Shown here piece after piece: positions 13,122 to 25,464 of a DNA stretch of 64,000 bases. Under the pieces are notes generated by a model, which was given only the letters and a program-made list of their open reading frames with translations, ran no database searches and was not told where the DNA came from. The position numbers and the translations under genes are program-made. The stretch spans positions 992,001 to 1,056,000 of the forward strand of contig QEYB01000963.1 of assembly GCA_017562135.1 (NCBI GenBank). The letters are read 5' to 3'. Source of the stretch: Dipylidium caninum (Eukaryota > Platyhelminthes > Cestoda > Cyclophyllidea > Dipylidiidae). Each line of letters opens with the position of its first letter. The stretch's first letter is position 1.

Positions 13122-16100
13122 TCACCACAAATAGTTGGCACTTCTAGGATCAGAAGCGTCGATGCCGGGTCTGGGCGCATGTCGGTTCCGAGTTGTAAAG
13201 GTCACTCCCTAAGCGAACAAAATTTATAATGTACTCGAAATAACTTACCCAGCTATCTAACATGTCCGATAGACGCCTGAGTCCAATATTGATACCGGCT
13301 TCCCGCAGCGCAGCCTTTACAGAATCCAATTCCAATGGCTGAAGACGTTACAAAAGGAGACGTAAAAATTTGCTAGGTGAATCATACTTAGCAAACTGAA
13401 CTCACGACATAGGTAATGATTTTGAAATACATTTGGTCATCGTCGCGCAGGCACTTCCATACCCGGCTTTTGAGCTCATCACGTGGGGTTTGTCGCGGAT
13501 CTATCTTGGAGTCCTGGCCACTTTGGTTGGTAATGGGAACCTGTGTATCAAGGACACACAAAAGCTGATTCGAATGAAGGTTGAGGAAGTTGCCCCCAGC
13601 TTTTGATCGATTCTATATCCAATGACAGCGTCGAAACTGTCATCATACTTTCACATCAAAGCCGGATAGAGTAGAAGTCATGGTAAGGCTACAACTGTTT
13701 AATAAGACTAGGGGGACATTGAGGCACTGTTGTAGTAAATGATGTGAATGAATGCCGATCATTACACCTCTGTATTTTTCTCTACTGGAGTTTACGTGCA
13801 GCCGTTGAACAATATCTATGGATTTAGCTAACATTCTTTCTCGACCTCACGATTTCGCTGATGTGCCTGTAAATGTCAAGGCGAGAAGAATGTGAGGATA
13901 TTCCTAATTCGCCAAATTTCGTCAATTAATAAATACCGAGGGGCCGGACTCAATGCGACTCCTGAATTTGTAACGTCGGTCAGAGGAATGGGCGTTCCAA
14001 AAGTAGAAGCTAGTTCCCATATTCTGACGATTCTCCTTGGGGGATTCGTCGTCGCTAAGATATGAAGGTGCTTCGACATCTGGGACGCAGAAAAGAGTAG
14101 AAAAGCGGTCAGATCTCCCCAAGTAGTCATGATACAAAGGAACATTAAAAAGCATACACGGATGTAACTCATCGTAAATATAGTTGAGCAAATGAATCGC
14201 CTTCTTTTTCGGTAGCCGACGAATGCCGTAGTCGGAAAGAGCTTTCTATAACATCGAAATGATGGGTTCATCATGCCGCATTTAAAAAAAACTGAGCAAA
14301 AATGTCACCTCACCTTCAATTCAGGAGTTCTCATCATGTGAAAAGCCGGTTTCGGAGTAATAGGAACATTGGTGGAAACTAGGCAGGTACCCTCTTTTCT
14401 TATAGGAGTTGAAGGTACTGGCTGTGATAAAAAATCAGGCGTCTGCTCTTCGCCATCTTCACCTCCGCCTCCCACTGCACCAATGGGCACTAACACGGGA
14501 GGCTGTGAGCAATGCAATGTGACATCCACTTCTGTCGAGTTATCAGAAATTCGGAGACGCTTAGCCAATGGAATGGGTGTTTGAACGGCGTTATTAGAAA
14601 AGTAGTCATCGGATATCAAACCCTGTGGTGCGAGGGAAATGTTCTGTCTCTGTGTATGAAATTCGTCAGGCCGTCCGGTAGTGCACTGAAAAAGATTTTT
14701 GTTACTCGATTAAATCGTGTAGAAGACTCAGAACTGATGAGTCTCGCAGCATTTAAAGGAATCTAAAGTGGCACATAACGAGAGTTTACTAAAAATTAGG
14801 GCAATTTAAATGAAAATTACTTGATCTAAACAGAGTGCTGGTGAGTGGGACGCTGACGCAGAGAAAATTTCATCTCTGTCTGCATAAGGTGGATCAACAT
14901 CCAACTGCAATAATTGATCAAAGGATGAGAGACATTTAATGACCAAAAATGTAATGTAAACTTAGAAGTAGTTTAGGAGGAAGATCATAAAAGACGCTCA
15001 AAAATCATAAAAATAAGTCGCGGAAAGCACGTTTATCCTTGTTTACAAAATTCAGAAATGACAGAAAAGGGGGAAATTGAGGAAATGAGTGCTATTCGCC
15101 AAATGGGACATTGCTAGTGAATGAACAATAAAATAAAACGTTTTACAAACCTCAGTCAAAGCCAGGCTTTTTTCCTGATCAAAACAACTTGCCACTGCAT
15201 TTCGAGACGTCTCAAAAGGGTTGAAGGGCTAAATGTAGGGGTTCGATGACATTTGACGCAGAATATAAAAAATTCAAAAACCGGATCTGGGTAAATAGTC
15301 GAATTTTTCTAACCTTAGTAACAGATTCAGCATTAGATGCAGACAGATGATCAGAACAGAACGGCGACTGAGATGCGATCTGAAGGACAAAGTATATGCG
15401 ATCATTTAGATTTAAAATAATTAACGTATTTTTGCGATATAAAAGTGCCTCACGGATGGCGTGCCGAGAGAGCAATACAAGTGATCGGAGATGGCCTTTT
15501 CTGTCATTGAAGCAAATAGGTCCACTGACGCACGGGAAGAAGAGTTCTCGTTAGGACCAGAAACGCTCTCAGCAATTGGAAGGGTAACTAAGTCGACAGG
15601 TTTGGAGACAGATATAGACTCGCTGTTGTCTACGACACCTTTAATAGTGTCATTGGACTGAATTTTGTTACGTACTGAATCCAACATCTGCCAACTGAAT
15701 TTAAAAGTTTTATTGCCAAGAGATGAGACTTTTCAGGAAAAAAGAAAAGCGAAGAGATTTACCAGTCAAGTGTGAACTCAGTCGATGCAGACAGAGTCGA
15801 AAAAAAAGGGAAATCAAAGGTATAAAGAGCATGGAGTAGCTTAAGTAATTCCTCTTTGCTCATTCCCGGTGCACTGATCGACTTGGTCTTGTTCTAAAGT
15901 TAAATAATTTATATAACTGTGCACAAAAGTAATAAGGATATAGACCATTCAATAAAGCTAACCCTGAGAAGAGATAGTTCAGGATCCCAAACAGCAAAAA
16001 TGAAGCGATGTGCTGAAACCGCGACACCAGAATCCAAACAAATTGTCAAGTCTGAGCAAACAGAACTATCCACCATTCGAGATAACATCGCAAAAAGACC

Positions 16101-17180
16101 ATTGCCACCCCCATCAACTGTTTCTACCTTGAAATTGGGGAGTATGTAAATCTGGTAGTGAAGTATCTAACAAACTTATAATAAATCAAACAGTTTTAAC
16201 ATGAAAGCAACATAAGAACGGAAAAATTATTTCCGAATGAATTGCACACCTCGCAGTGTAGAGGCGTAGAAGAGGAATGAGAAACGACCGGGACTTCTTT
16301 TACAGTAGATAGGCTCCTACCCGGGATTTGTGACAAACATAAACGAGAAAACGCTTGTGTTCTCCGACTAGGGCTCATGAGAGAAGTGAGAGACTTGACA
16401 TAAAAAGTTTTTAATACCGAAGAAAATTCCTGACAGGGAGAAAGAGATGCCAGTTCCCAAAGATCAGAGGACAAGGTTGAATCGTTGTTATTATAACGCG
16501 ATAAGTCCCAATTAGCACACACCTTCGGTATAAAAATGGAGAATAAGGGTTATAAGGGAACAACACATTCCAGCGGACATAAAATAAATCAATACATTGA
16601 GAATGGAAGAAAGACGACTGCAAAAAAAAGCATTTCTTTCAGTCGCGGGAAGAAATAAACGCTCAGGCGGGAACGTGCGACGCTTAAAGTATGAATTCTT
16701 TCTTAGGACCCGTTTAGCTGTTGGTACCGCTTTCCCCTGCCGACAGGAACGACTTCTCCTGAACAATGAGAGGTTTAAATCTATATTCTCACACGTTAAT
16801 GAGTCAATAACTGATATCATGCAGTTTCCTAGTCAAGCTACCTTAAATTTCCGTCAGCGTGGGAACGCCCCTTATTTATAAGCAGGACGTCGTATAATGA
16901 TATATTCAAGAAGTTCGCACATGATTTAATGTGACTAAGCGCGATCTAAAAATATATACACAACACTTTTTACGGGAGTAGACAATTTCCGTGTACATGC
17001 AGGACATCTGGGCAACGCACGAGCCTTTAAAAACGATATCAGCAATAATTCAAAGCTTACTTTTCTCTCAGAACATGACTCCTTATGCAAAAGAACACGC
17101 TCGCCTAGCCACGATATGAACGACTTATTACATAATTGGCAATGCTCCGCTATTACTCCTTGATTTTCAATGCTATTCAT
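13122..17180 (-). CDS. SLX4: SLX4 structure-specific endonuclease scaffold
   Basis: SLX4 is a nuclear scaffold for SLX1 and other structure-specific nucleases in crosslink repair and Holliday-junction processing. N-terminus from the ATG at 17180: a UBZ4 finger CQLCNKSF...LLHKESC (exon 17180-17061), then a second, CPACTRKLSTP / ALSHIKSC, split by a 28-nt intron (exons 17024-16974 and 16945-16842). The C-terminal half has the SLX4 helix-hairpin-like block: TPELK on exon 14619-14314, then ALSDYGIRRLPKKKAIHLL and NYIYDELHP near 14250-14160. The last exons are about 13550-13406 (DDDQMYFKIITYV), 13338-13249 (PLELDSVKAALREAGINIGL) and 13208-13122 (GVTFTTRN, then stop), matching the SLX1-binding end of the family. 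Middle exons (16758-14650) are Ser/Thr-rich and their junctions were only partly resolved. I saw no clear BTB domain. Confidence 0.85.
16946..16973 (-). other. 28-nt intron inside the second UBZ4 finger of SLX4
   Basis: Between TCTACTCCC and ATCGCGCTT lies a 28-base GTAAAA...TTTTTAG segment. Removing it joins CPACTRKLSTP to IALSHIKSC and completes a C-x2-C-x11-H-x3-C finger. Unspliced, the frame stops 11 codons later, before the His and Cys ligands. The neighbouring SLX4 intron (17025-17060) is 36 nt. Confidence 0.8.
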
Positions 17181-18724
17181 AGAAAGACAAGAACCAACGC
17201 CCAGCCGAGCGAATTGGGTTTCAGCGTTGTTTGTTAATTCCTAACCATATAAACAATGAGTCGAAATCTGTTTCGTTTCGTCTATTATTATAAGATTAAA
17301 AAATTATTTGATGCGGCATTTAGGGACGAAACTATAGAATTACACGATACACTAGCCACGCAGGTGTGCAGTGCATACACACCTTCCAAAAACATAAAAA
17401 ACGAAGTCAGCATCGCGTACTTTTGAGGTGCACGCCAGCATCTCGGTTGACAGACTATTGGAAAAGCGACCGGCCCCAAAATTAAGCGTGCCCATTACAC
17501 CAATTCGCCCTACGTAACAAAATTATTCTACAACCAGGAAATCTGAACAAATTGACCGGCTCCAAGGTAACAAAGTAAGCACGAGACCCGAGAACCCCCA
17601 AGCGCCAAAAACAAAACCCATGAAGGAACCAATCAAATCACCGCCAAGGTTTTTTATATAGTCAATTACAACAGAAAACTTTCACCACAGTAACGCAAAA
17701 CTGCCGAAAGTCAGAAGTTAACTGCAGAACTGCGAATTGATCGACGGCTTTGAAGATAAGTATAGAAAGCTTTCATGTGAGAAGGGAGGAGCACAAGAGC
17801 GGAGAGCAGCAACACGGCCAATGAGCTGAATATCAATGTGACTGTATTTAGAATAAAGGAGAAGAACAGTTATCGGAATTTAGGACTTGGAGTACAACTG
17901 ACAATAAATTGAAAATTTTAAAGGATACGGCAAATCTTCTGTTCCCAAGGGTCACAAATATAGAGGCCCGTAACATAGAGCAAACGATCATAGAATCTCC
18001 TCGCGGAATAGTTAGAAATACCCATCTCTATCATAGACAGAAACGTGCGGAATGGATTGTTTTAAATTTAAAACATACAAGAAAAATTTCACTGAAAATC
18101 CGAAAACCTCTAAGTTAAAAGCGTAAGGATAAGAGCCTAAAAAGAAAGAGTATATGTCACCTATCTACGGGAAAATGAAACAAAAAATGTGCTAGCAGTT
18201 TAAAGTTACGATATGCCAGGACCAAATGGGGGCCGATATCACAAGCTTATAAGCACGGAAGCATTCGCGAACGGGCGCGTTCCAAACTTACCGCCATCCA
18301 ATCGCAGACGCTTAGCCCCACTGAGATTAGAAGCGTGCAAGTGATATAACATTTGTTCTGATTCCATGATACGAAAGATCAAATAACTTTGATTTCGCTG
18401 TTGTTTTCTATTACAGGATTTTTAGCAAGCGGCCTTCAGCCTCTGAATAAATAAGTCCTGCAATTACATTCTCGGATACGCGCAACCTGGACCTTCACAA
18501 CTGGCACTACGATAAGGTTGCTTTTCACTGTTCTTTCTACTTTACTCTTCTTCCGCATATTTTCCATAACTCAAATTGAGTCTTGATTATAATATGCATT
18601 CGTCGTCGTTCTTTAAACGCCTTCCAAACACGTATCATCGCGTTTACTCGCCCCATTCAAGGTTGCCATACCGAAATCAATCGACCTATAATTTGTCGCG
18701 TCGCCCTGAGGGCGTGCCGGTGGA
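17181..18724. other. SLX4-immunophilin intergenic region
   Basis: About 1.5 kb between the divergent starts of SLX4 (-) and the first FKBP gene (+); presumably a shared promoter region. Short open frames (17288-17479 minus, 17909-18118 plus) show no recognisable domain. No RNA gene or repeat was recognised. Confidence 0.5.
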
Positions 18725-20089
18725 ATGGACACGGGAGAACTCAAAGTTGAGGGCTTTTCAAATGTGTCACTACTGATCGTGGCATCTTGAAAAAAGTTGT
18801 AAAAAGTGGCTATTCCCCTTTCTTCCCAATCTACCATGAGAATGTCGTAATTCACTATATAGGAATGTATCAAAACGGCAAAAAACACGGTGAATTATTC
18901 GACTCTAGTCGCGCCAGAGATAAACCCATCAACTTTTTTGTAGGCTTTAGTATGTGCCATGTTACGTAAAAGTTCCCTAGATTCACCAATCAAAGTTTTC
19001 GATGTCGTCGTGAAAACGATGAGACAAGGTGAAATATGTGAAATCATCGCCTACCCGGATTATACTTACTACGACGACCAAGTTCGGCGCTATGTGATAG
19101 AACTAATTGATTTCTTTGGTATACGCTGCCACCTTCCATCTAATGCAACCTTTCCAAGGTTTGCCTATTAACCCTCAATGTCCCCGTGACTCCTTTTCCA
19201 CTATATCTCCAGGAGATGACATGAATGTGGTATTTCCTGGTGAAAAGGTGGAAATCCGACTGAAAGCGTACTTCCGTGAACATTTGTTCGATGATCGGCG
19301 AATAATATATACTTATTATGATTATGAGGACGCGCGCATCCCCAAAATTGTTAACCGTGCTCTCGGGCATATGCCAGTTGGTGGAGAGTATCGAATAAAA
19401 CTTGTAAAACCAGCGGACTTTTCAACCGCCAAACTAGAAGAACTAGGTCCCCCGGAAGATGCCATTTTATGGTACCATATATGGGTTGTATCTTGTGAAA
19501 TCCGAGAGCAGTTTAGTAAATACCAATGTCATGGAGATAAATTGACTGACCTCATGGTTTTGAAAAATAGGGCAAATGAGAATGCTAAGGTGAGGATGCC
19601 TTTCTAAGTTCCCTTTCATTTCAGGTGGGGAAATATGAGATAGCAGATGGTATTTACGAATATCTTCAAGTAGATATATGTAACTACATTGGTGATCCTG
19701 ACTTTCGAAAAATATATATTGTAATTTTACAAAACCGGTCTCTTCTGCATCTGAAAATGAGAGACCCAAATTCATGCATTGAAACCTGTGAATGCGCACT
19801 GAAACAGGATCCAAAAAATGAAAAGTGCTTGTTTAGGAAAGGACTAGCATACATTATGAAAAATGACTATAATTCGGCTCAAGCGTGTTTTACGCACGTC
19901 CTTAAAGTGAATCCAAACAATGTGGAGGCCAAGAAGAAGTTTAAATTATGTCAAGATATTATTAAAAGAGAAGAATCTCGAGAGAAAGCTAGGTTTGAGA
20001 CGGCTCTAATGGATTTCGGAGATGTAAGTCTGATGTTCCACGGATAAATTTAATTATTGTAGGAAGTTTTTAGTGTCGAAATGATGTAA
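18725..20089 (+). CDS. FKBP4: FKBP52-like immunophilin, copy A, frame break in exon 1
   Basis: Two FKBP-type domains followed by TPR repeats, the layout of FKBP4/FKBP5 co-chaperones that bind the HSP90 C-terminus. Exons: 18725-18949, 18981-19118, 19213-19589, 19625-20023, 20063-20089; introns of 31, 94, 35 and 39 nt. Domain 1 carries DRGILKKVVKSG, GELFDSSR and SPIKVFDVVVKTMRQGEICE. The tryptophan of the usual IKAWD motif is replaced (IKVFD) and the flap loop before the last strand is missing. Domain 2 starts DDMNVVFPGEKVEIRL. The TPR block includes RSLLHLKMRDPNSCIETCE and NEKCLFRKGLAYIMKN. The best ATG (18725, MDTGELKVEGFSN) is two bases out of frame with the rest of exon 1: GTGT at 18764-18767 has two bases too many. 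Either copy A is damaged, it starts elsewhere, or this is a sequence error. Confidence 0.8.
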
Positions 20090-20440
20090 TACGGTAGGAA
20101 CATGTCAAACCTTAAAATACTATTAAAGTTGTTTAAAAATATCGCCCCCCTACTTCACATGCTAACATCGAATCAAAGTTTTTTCGACGCTTTAACAAAG
20201 GAAAAGGGACATGGTCATAGGAGATAAAAAGACTTGTAAGAGAATTCGCATCAACAAATGTCCACAGCAGATACCATTACCCTATTTAACAAAAAAGATT
20301 TAATGTTAGGAAATTGTATCCCGAAGTTGTAAAATAGGTGGACCAATTAATATAATATATATATATTGCAGCACGAAAAGAATATCATGTCATAAAATTC
20401 GTTGCGTGACGGCCGCAATGGATGGCATTTTTCATTTCTG

Positions 20441-22189
20441 TTAGTCGCCTGTAATAGCGCCCAACTTCGTGGAGTCAGAAAGATGGTTCACGAAATTTTC
20501 AAAAAATTCAATATAAGAATTCAGAACAGTTCTCTTATAAGGCAGTAAATGCTGAGCCTCTTCTCCAGGGCTAGTCGTTTGCATAATATAGTTCACCTGC
20601 GTAAGCTGCTCAACTAACTCACTTAACCGAGGCACAGACAACGGATTAAACTCGTCAATCTGTCGGGGATCAATTGGAACACAAATGTAACCGGTCTTGG
20701 GATGAACACAAAATGGACATTTCAGCAAGTGACCAGTACCTTTAAAAAATCAAAGAAATATAGAGTTGAAAGATAAAAAAAATGTTTTAATCAGATGAAA
20801 AAGGAGGAACATACCAGTTGTGACCTTGATATCAAGCCTAGGATAAAGTGTATCCAATATGATATCTTTGACAACGTTTTTGTGTCCCTCATCTTGGAGG
20901 AAGCTCTTTAACGTGTTCCACCGTTTCGCAGTCGAATCATTTGATTCAACATCCTCGGAAGTCCATTGCTTGAGAAGTTTATCTCGCTGATCGGTCAAAT
21001 CATTTGGTAGGTGTTGAAGCACCCACCACACACGATTTGGGTATCGCGGGGATAGAAGATGTTGCGAAACACAGTATCTCGTAAAGCGCGAACTCAGCAG
21101 TCCAATTGCAGCCTCAACAGACGGGTGAAGCCGAGACTCAAAACGCGACATTAGTTTTTGTTTCAGCTGAAACGAATAGTAAAAGTGTGATAGGGCGAAA
21201 TCATAGTATTAACCTATTTGTTGACCTACCTTCTTTGCATCAGACCCGTTAACGAGGGCTAAATATTCTGCAATTGCTGTTCGACCCGTCGAATCAAGTC
21301 GCCTGGCTTCTGCATCACAAACCCAACAGTGAACTCCTCGCCGCCCGGAGAAAATCCAGAGAATGTGGCGAAAACCAAAGTCCTCACGCAAAGCTCGATC
21401 CATACAGATGACAGCGCATTTAGCCAACTCCCAACACTTGCAACAAATAGCAGTGAAATAACCAGGATTATTGGATCCACAACAGAAACGAATTTCATCG
21501 TAGTCAGTTAAATCTATGTCAAAAACCAGTTCTTTCCATTCAGGCTATAAAAGAAGTTGCATTAGCTGAAAATACATATATATGAAATAATCGATTTTAA
21601 TAAAGAAAGATGGAATAAAAAGATAACTATATTGAAATGTAACTACACAGCATAAGATTATAAAATGTAAGTAGAAGTTGCACCGATCACTAAATAGTGG
21701 GGCGAGAAAACTACTGATGGATATTCTTATAAGCATTTTTATTAAATATGATGCAGAAACGATAACCAGTCGAATGTAATGAATCCGGCAGAATCAAAAT
21801 AAATGTCAGGAGTTCAACAAAGGCAACGAACATAAACACAGCGCTCGCAATGTTTACAGTAAGGGAGGAAGATTGCATTGGTCTGAGGAACTTTGGAGGA
21901 GCAGCGTATACAGCCCCGATATCAATTTTATGAGGACAGATTTTAACGAGTTCCCTCCGGAAGGCAATCGCGTCATTGAAACTTTGATAACGAATATATA
22001 CATCACCGGCGAGGGAAAAACTAAATTCTCTCCGAGAAAGCTAGTGAAACAATATTTCTTTCAATTGCATAATACCACATCCGTAGCTTGTCCAGAGCCA
22101 TTAGACAGAAGTTTGCATATTAATTCACAAGGGAATAACCTTTTATAAAATGTTTTAAGATGGTGATCCATATTTTCGAGGGAATCCAT
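20441..22189 (-). CDS. PRIM1: DNA primase small (catalytic) subunit
   Basis: Catalytic subunit of the eukaryotic primase-polymerase alpha complex, which makes RNA primers for replication. Five exons join in frame: 22189-22076, 22040-21858, 21544-21230, 21166-20815, 20739-20441, giving 420 residues, the same length as I recall for human PRIM1. N-terminus TFYKRLFP; then [20 protein letters not shown]; the catalytic aspartates lie in [33 protein letters not shown] and [16 protein letters not shown] follow; the C-terminal half has [20 protein letters not shown]. The Cys-rich segment [18 protein letters not shown] fits the structural zinc site. The first intron is 35 nt. The gene is convergent with FKBP copy A (351 nt between the stops) and lies 653 nt downstream of the PUS3 stop on the same strand. 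Confidence 0.96.
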
Positions 22190-22842
22190 GATTGAACCCG
22201 ATAAAAAATACACCAGAACTCAGACCTACAGGGGTGCCCAAATCGAAAAATCAAAGGGCGCGGGTTGTCCACGCCTTTCAATTGTCATGCAATTCACTTT
22301 ATTACGAAAACCAATACGTGACAACTCGTACATATAACCTCCTGGGTCAATTAATAGATCGTAACATTTTTGGAAGCTTCGAAATTCTATTTCAAATATC
22401 CTTTCTAGGCATTTTATTGCCTACTGCTCAAACAGACAACTCATTTGGTCTCACCCACTTTTATCAATATAGACAGATCTCATAACAACACCCCATTTTG
22501 TAGTTAAATCCACAATTATCTCCTCGCTGAACACCCTACTCACAACGCCAAACATCTCCTCGCCCCTGAACAAACCCCCCCCCCGAGCCAAAAAAAAAAC
22601 CCCCTTAATCATCCTCAGGGCGCCCCCCAACGCCCCCCCACCAATAAGATAACAAATCCTACGACACTGAAACGTTAAATGGACTCCCTTATGACCTGAA
22701 ACTGTCCACATAAGTCTATCTCACGTAGCCTGAAATTCAGCCATGTCAATATACCACAGATTAAAACTCCCAGACAGGCAACTAAAGTGACAAATCCTTG
22801 CCATCAAATTTCACGAAAAACGGAGGCCCGTAAAAATACATG

Positions 22843-24641
22843 CTAATATTTTTCATTCATTGCAATTTCCCTTCCTTCACGAAGTCTTTTGACCTCTAGT
22901 TTCTTTATCTTCTCTTCAGGTGGTTCCGCCATTGGACGTTTCAAGATGGACTTACGCTTAGATCCAACCAGATACGGTGCCTCTCGAGAAATGACTGATA
23001 AATAGTCATTTGGAAATGCGTCAGGAAACATTTCTACAAAGTAAGGTGGTAATTATAGGGGTTTGCATCGAAAAAAAAACAATTTTTGCTCACTTTCAAC
23101 TTCATCCAAAAAGACCTCAGAGATCTTTGCCCTTAAATAAAAGAGAAAAATTAGAAAGTGGATTCTTAAGAGACTATAGAAAAACGGAATTCATGTTAAA
23201 TACACATTATTACGAGTAATCAATACATCGCACATACAGACCAGATCCTTAAAAGCAGGAAAGATGTAAGATTACTTCAATGCGTTCCTAGTCCATTCTT
23301 TCTGCAGAGTCCTTAGTATATCTTCCTGGGCAACTAAAATTTAGTGGTAAAGAAAAATTTTGATTCAAATCACCTTGACTCGTTTGCCAATCCAATGTGT
23401 GAAATTCCGGCTCAAAGAACAGTAAGGGTTCAGCTAGCAGAGAGCAATTAAATTAATGAGTGTGTAACTACCTTCGGCCATTTGATACTGAGGCTTCCCT
23501 GGAAACTTCTCTACATTAAGAAGTTCGTCAACTAGCTATATGACAAGTATTAGAAAGACAAAATCAAACCTCGGGAGGTTCGAGACCCCTTCCGATAGCA
23601 ATGAGAATTGAGGCTATACAACGAATTTGATGATATAGGAATGAACTTCCCCGAATGTTCAGCGTGCAAAAACGTCGAAGACCTCTAATCAAAACAATTA
23701 TTTAATTTGTGATTGCAATCAGACCAAAACAGTGTCACCTTTCTTACATTTTGTCATCATCACAATCCGATATGTTAATGCTAAGAATAGTGCGCCAGTG
23801 ACTGAGGACACCATTTGAAACCTGGGAAGAACAAAAGTTCCTGAAATCGTGTTGGCCGATAAGTTTAGAGGCCGCTGTCTGCATCGCTGAAATATTAAGA
23901 CCAGCAGAAGGAAAAAAAAACTTGTAGGCGCGGCTAATGCAATCACGTCTTGGACTAAATTCAAGAGGTACGGGACACCAAGCGAGTATCCTGATGTCTT
24001 GAGGAAGGTTTTTATTTCCAACTAACACATAATCCAATTCGGGTTTTTCCGGATCTAAAGGACAAAGAAACTCCACATTAAAGAAAAGGAAATAAACTCA
24101 CGCAAACGGCTAGAGTCCTCAGGGGATATAACTCCAATGCCGTCATGAGCGTTAGACCGCAAAATCAAAGTGACAACCTGCGAAATAAAATTCGGAGACG
24201 AGCAAACCTGTGAAAGACCGCTAACGCCCTTATCTGTCCGGCCGCATACGGCAAAACCGATATCACTGGGATCTTCAATTAGCCTGCACTTTGAAAACGC
24301 ATCTACGATTTTCTCGGCGATGGTAGATTTAATATTTTGACGAACCAAACCATTGTAGTTCCAGCCCATGTACAAAACTTTGAGGGCAATGCGACGCTTA
24401 GTAAATCTAAAAATGAGGATAACCGCAACTACTTAGAGAAATCCAGGGGCCGACATTTAACCTCCTTTTTCGTTAACGGCAATTTAACAACCATGCGGCT
24501 TAAATCTGAAATTTTCTCCTCTAATTTGATGTTCCTAGACAGTAACTCCTTTAATAAAATCCATTTCAAGACGGTTACTTCGTACGAAAGTTTCCGCAGT
24601 TCAGCTATGGGCATTCGTTTAAAAGTAGCCATATCCGCCAC
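22843..24641 (-). CDS. PUS3: tRNA pseudouridine synthase 3 (positions 38/39)
   Basis: TruA-family enzyme; the PUS3/Deg1 branch isomerises uridine at tRNA anticodon-stem positions 38/39. The start is ATG 24641 (MADMATFKRMPI), with an N-terminal coiled-coil-like stretch. Exon 1 ends KCRPLDFSK; after a 26-nt intron, exon 2 gives FTKRRIALKVLYMGWNYNGL and the catalytic-aspartate motif CGRTDKGVSGLSQ. Later exons give NLPQDIRILAWCPVPLEFSP, IGQHDFRNFCSSQ, FLYHQIRCIASILIAIGRGL (23690-23575), a short exon with DELLN and KPQYQMAEG (about 23545-23470), and a last exon from about 23030 (KRPMAEPPEEKIKKL) to the stop at 22843. These match the order of PUS3 motifs. Small middle exons were placed only approximately. 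Confidence 0.92.
24407..24432 (-). other. 26-nt intron in PUS3
   Basis: A GTAGTT...TTTTTAG segment of 26 bases separates DFSK from FTKRRIALKVL. Its length is not a multiple of three, so it must be removed to keep frame. The joined protein aligns with the conserved DFS...VAL stretch of PUS3 without a gap. Confidence 0.85.
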
Positions 24642-25464
24642 GCGAAACAGGAGAAGCAGAGTTGACCTTCTCGGAGAGATTGATAATTGGTAGCATTAGC
24701 TACGAGCCGTGATGTGGGGCGCGGATATTATATACAAAACGAAGCAGAAATTGACACTTTCGTAATAGCAGAAGATCGCATACTAAATTAGTATTATAGT
24801 CTATGTTGGCTACATAGAGTAAACTCTCCGAAAAGCCAATGAGTATAAAAGAGAAACCGACTAAAGAAGTCAAATGAACCTACACTTCCGCGACCACACA
24901 AGGTCATATACGTTACGTGTATGTAATACGGAGGGCTTTTAGAGATTAGCTTGTGCGGAGGGTTACAGATGCGAGACGATTTTTTGCGGATTCTACAAGG
25001 GGTTACAAAAAATGCAATTAAATTGCGGCAGAATCAGGAACTTATTTTTCTTCCGTTGTATGCACCTTAGGCGGAGCGACATTTTGGGGTTACGAAAGTG
25101 GAGTCAAAATTGGAGAGGCCAAGTGTGCGCTTGGTGTGTTTCATTTCACTTGGCCTTTAGTTATATTCCTTACAGTACCAAGTAAGAACAATGAAATATC
25201 TGCTAATAAATGCTTACGGGCACTTAAAATTTCTCCAGTCGTCACGCAAAAACATGCAAAATTGCGTAGCCTAACACGGCTATAAACGGCCTGTTGTGTA
25301 ATGATTAATTATTTCTAATGGAGGTTCAAGAAAATCTTACAGGCCATTTGCGTAATTCATTTACATATCTATATTTATTTCTATGTTTTCGATTGGTTTA
25401 CGTCAAGGTTACCACAGCACATGTATTGATCCCTGCTCAATTTGATTCGCACTGCGCGTTTATA

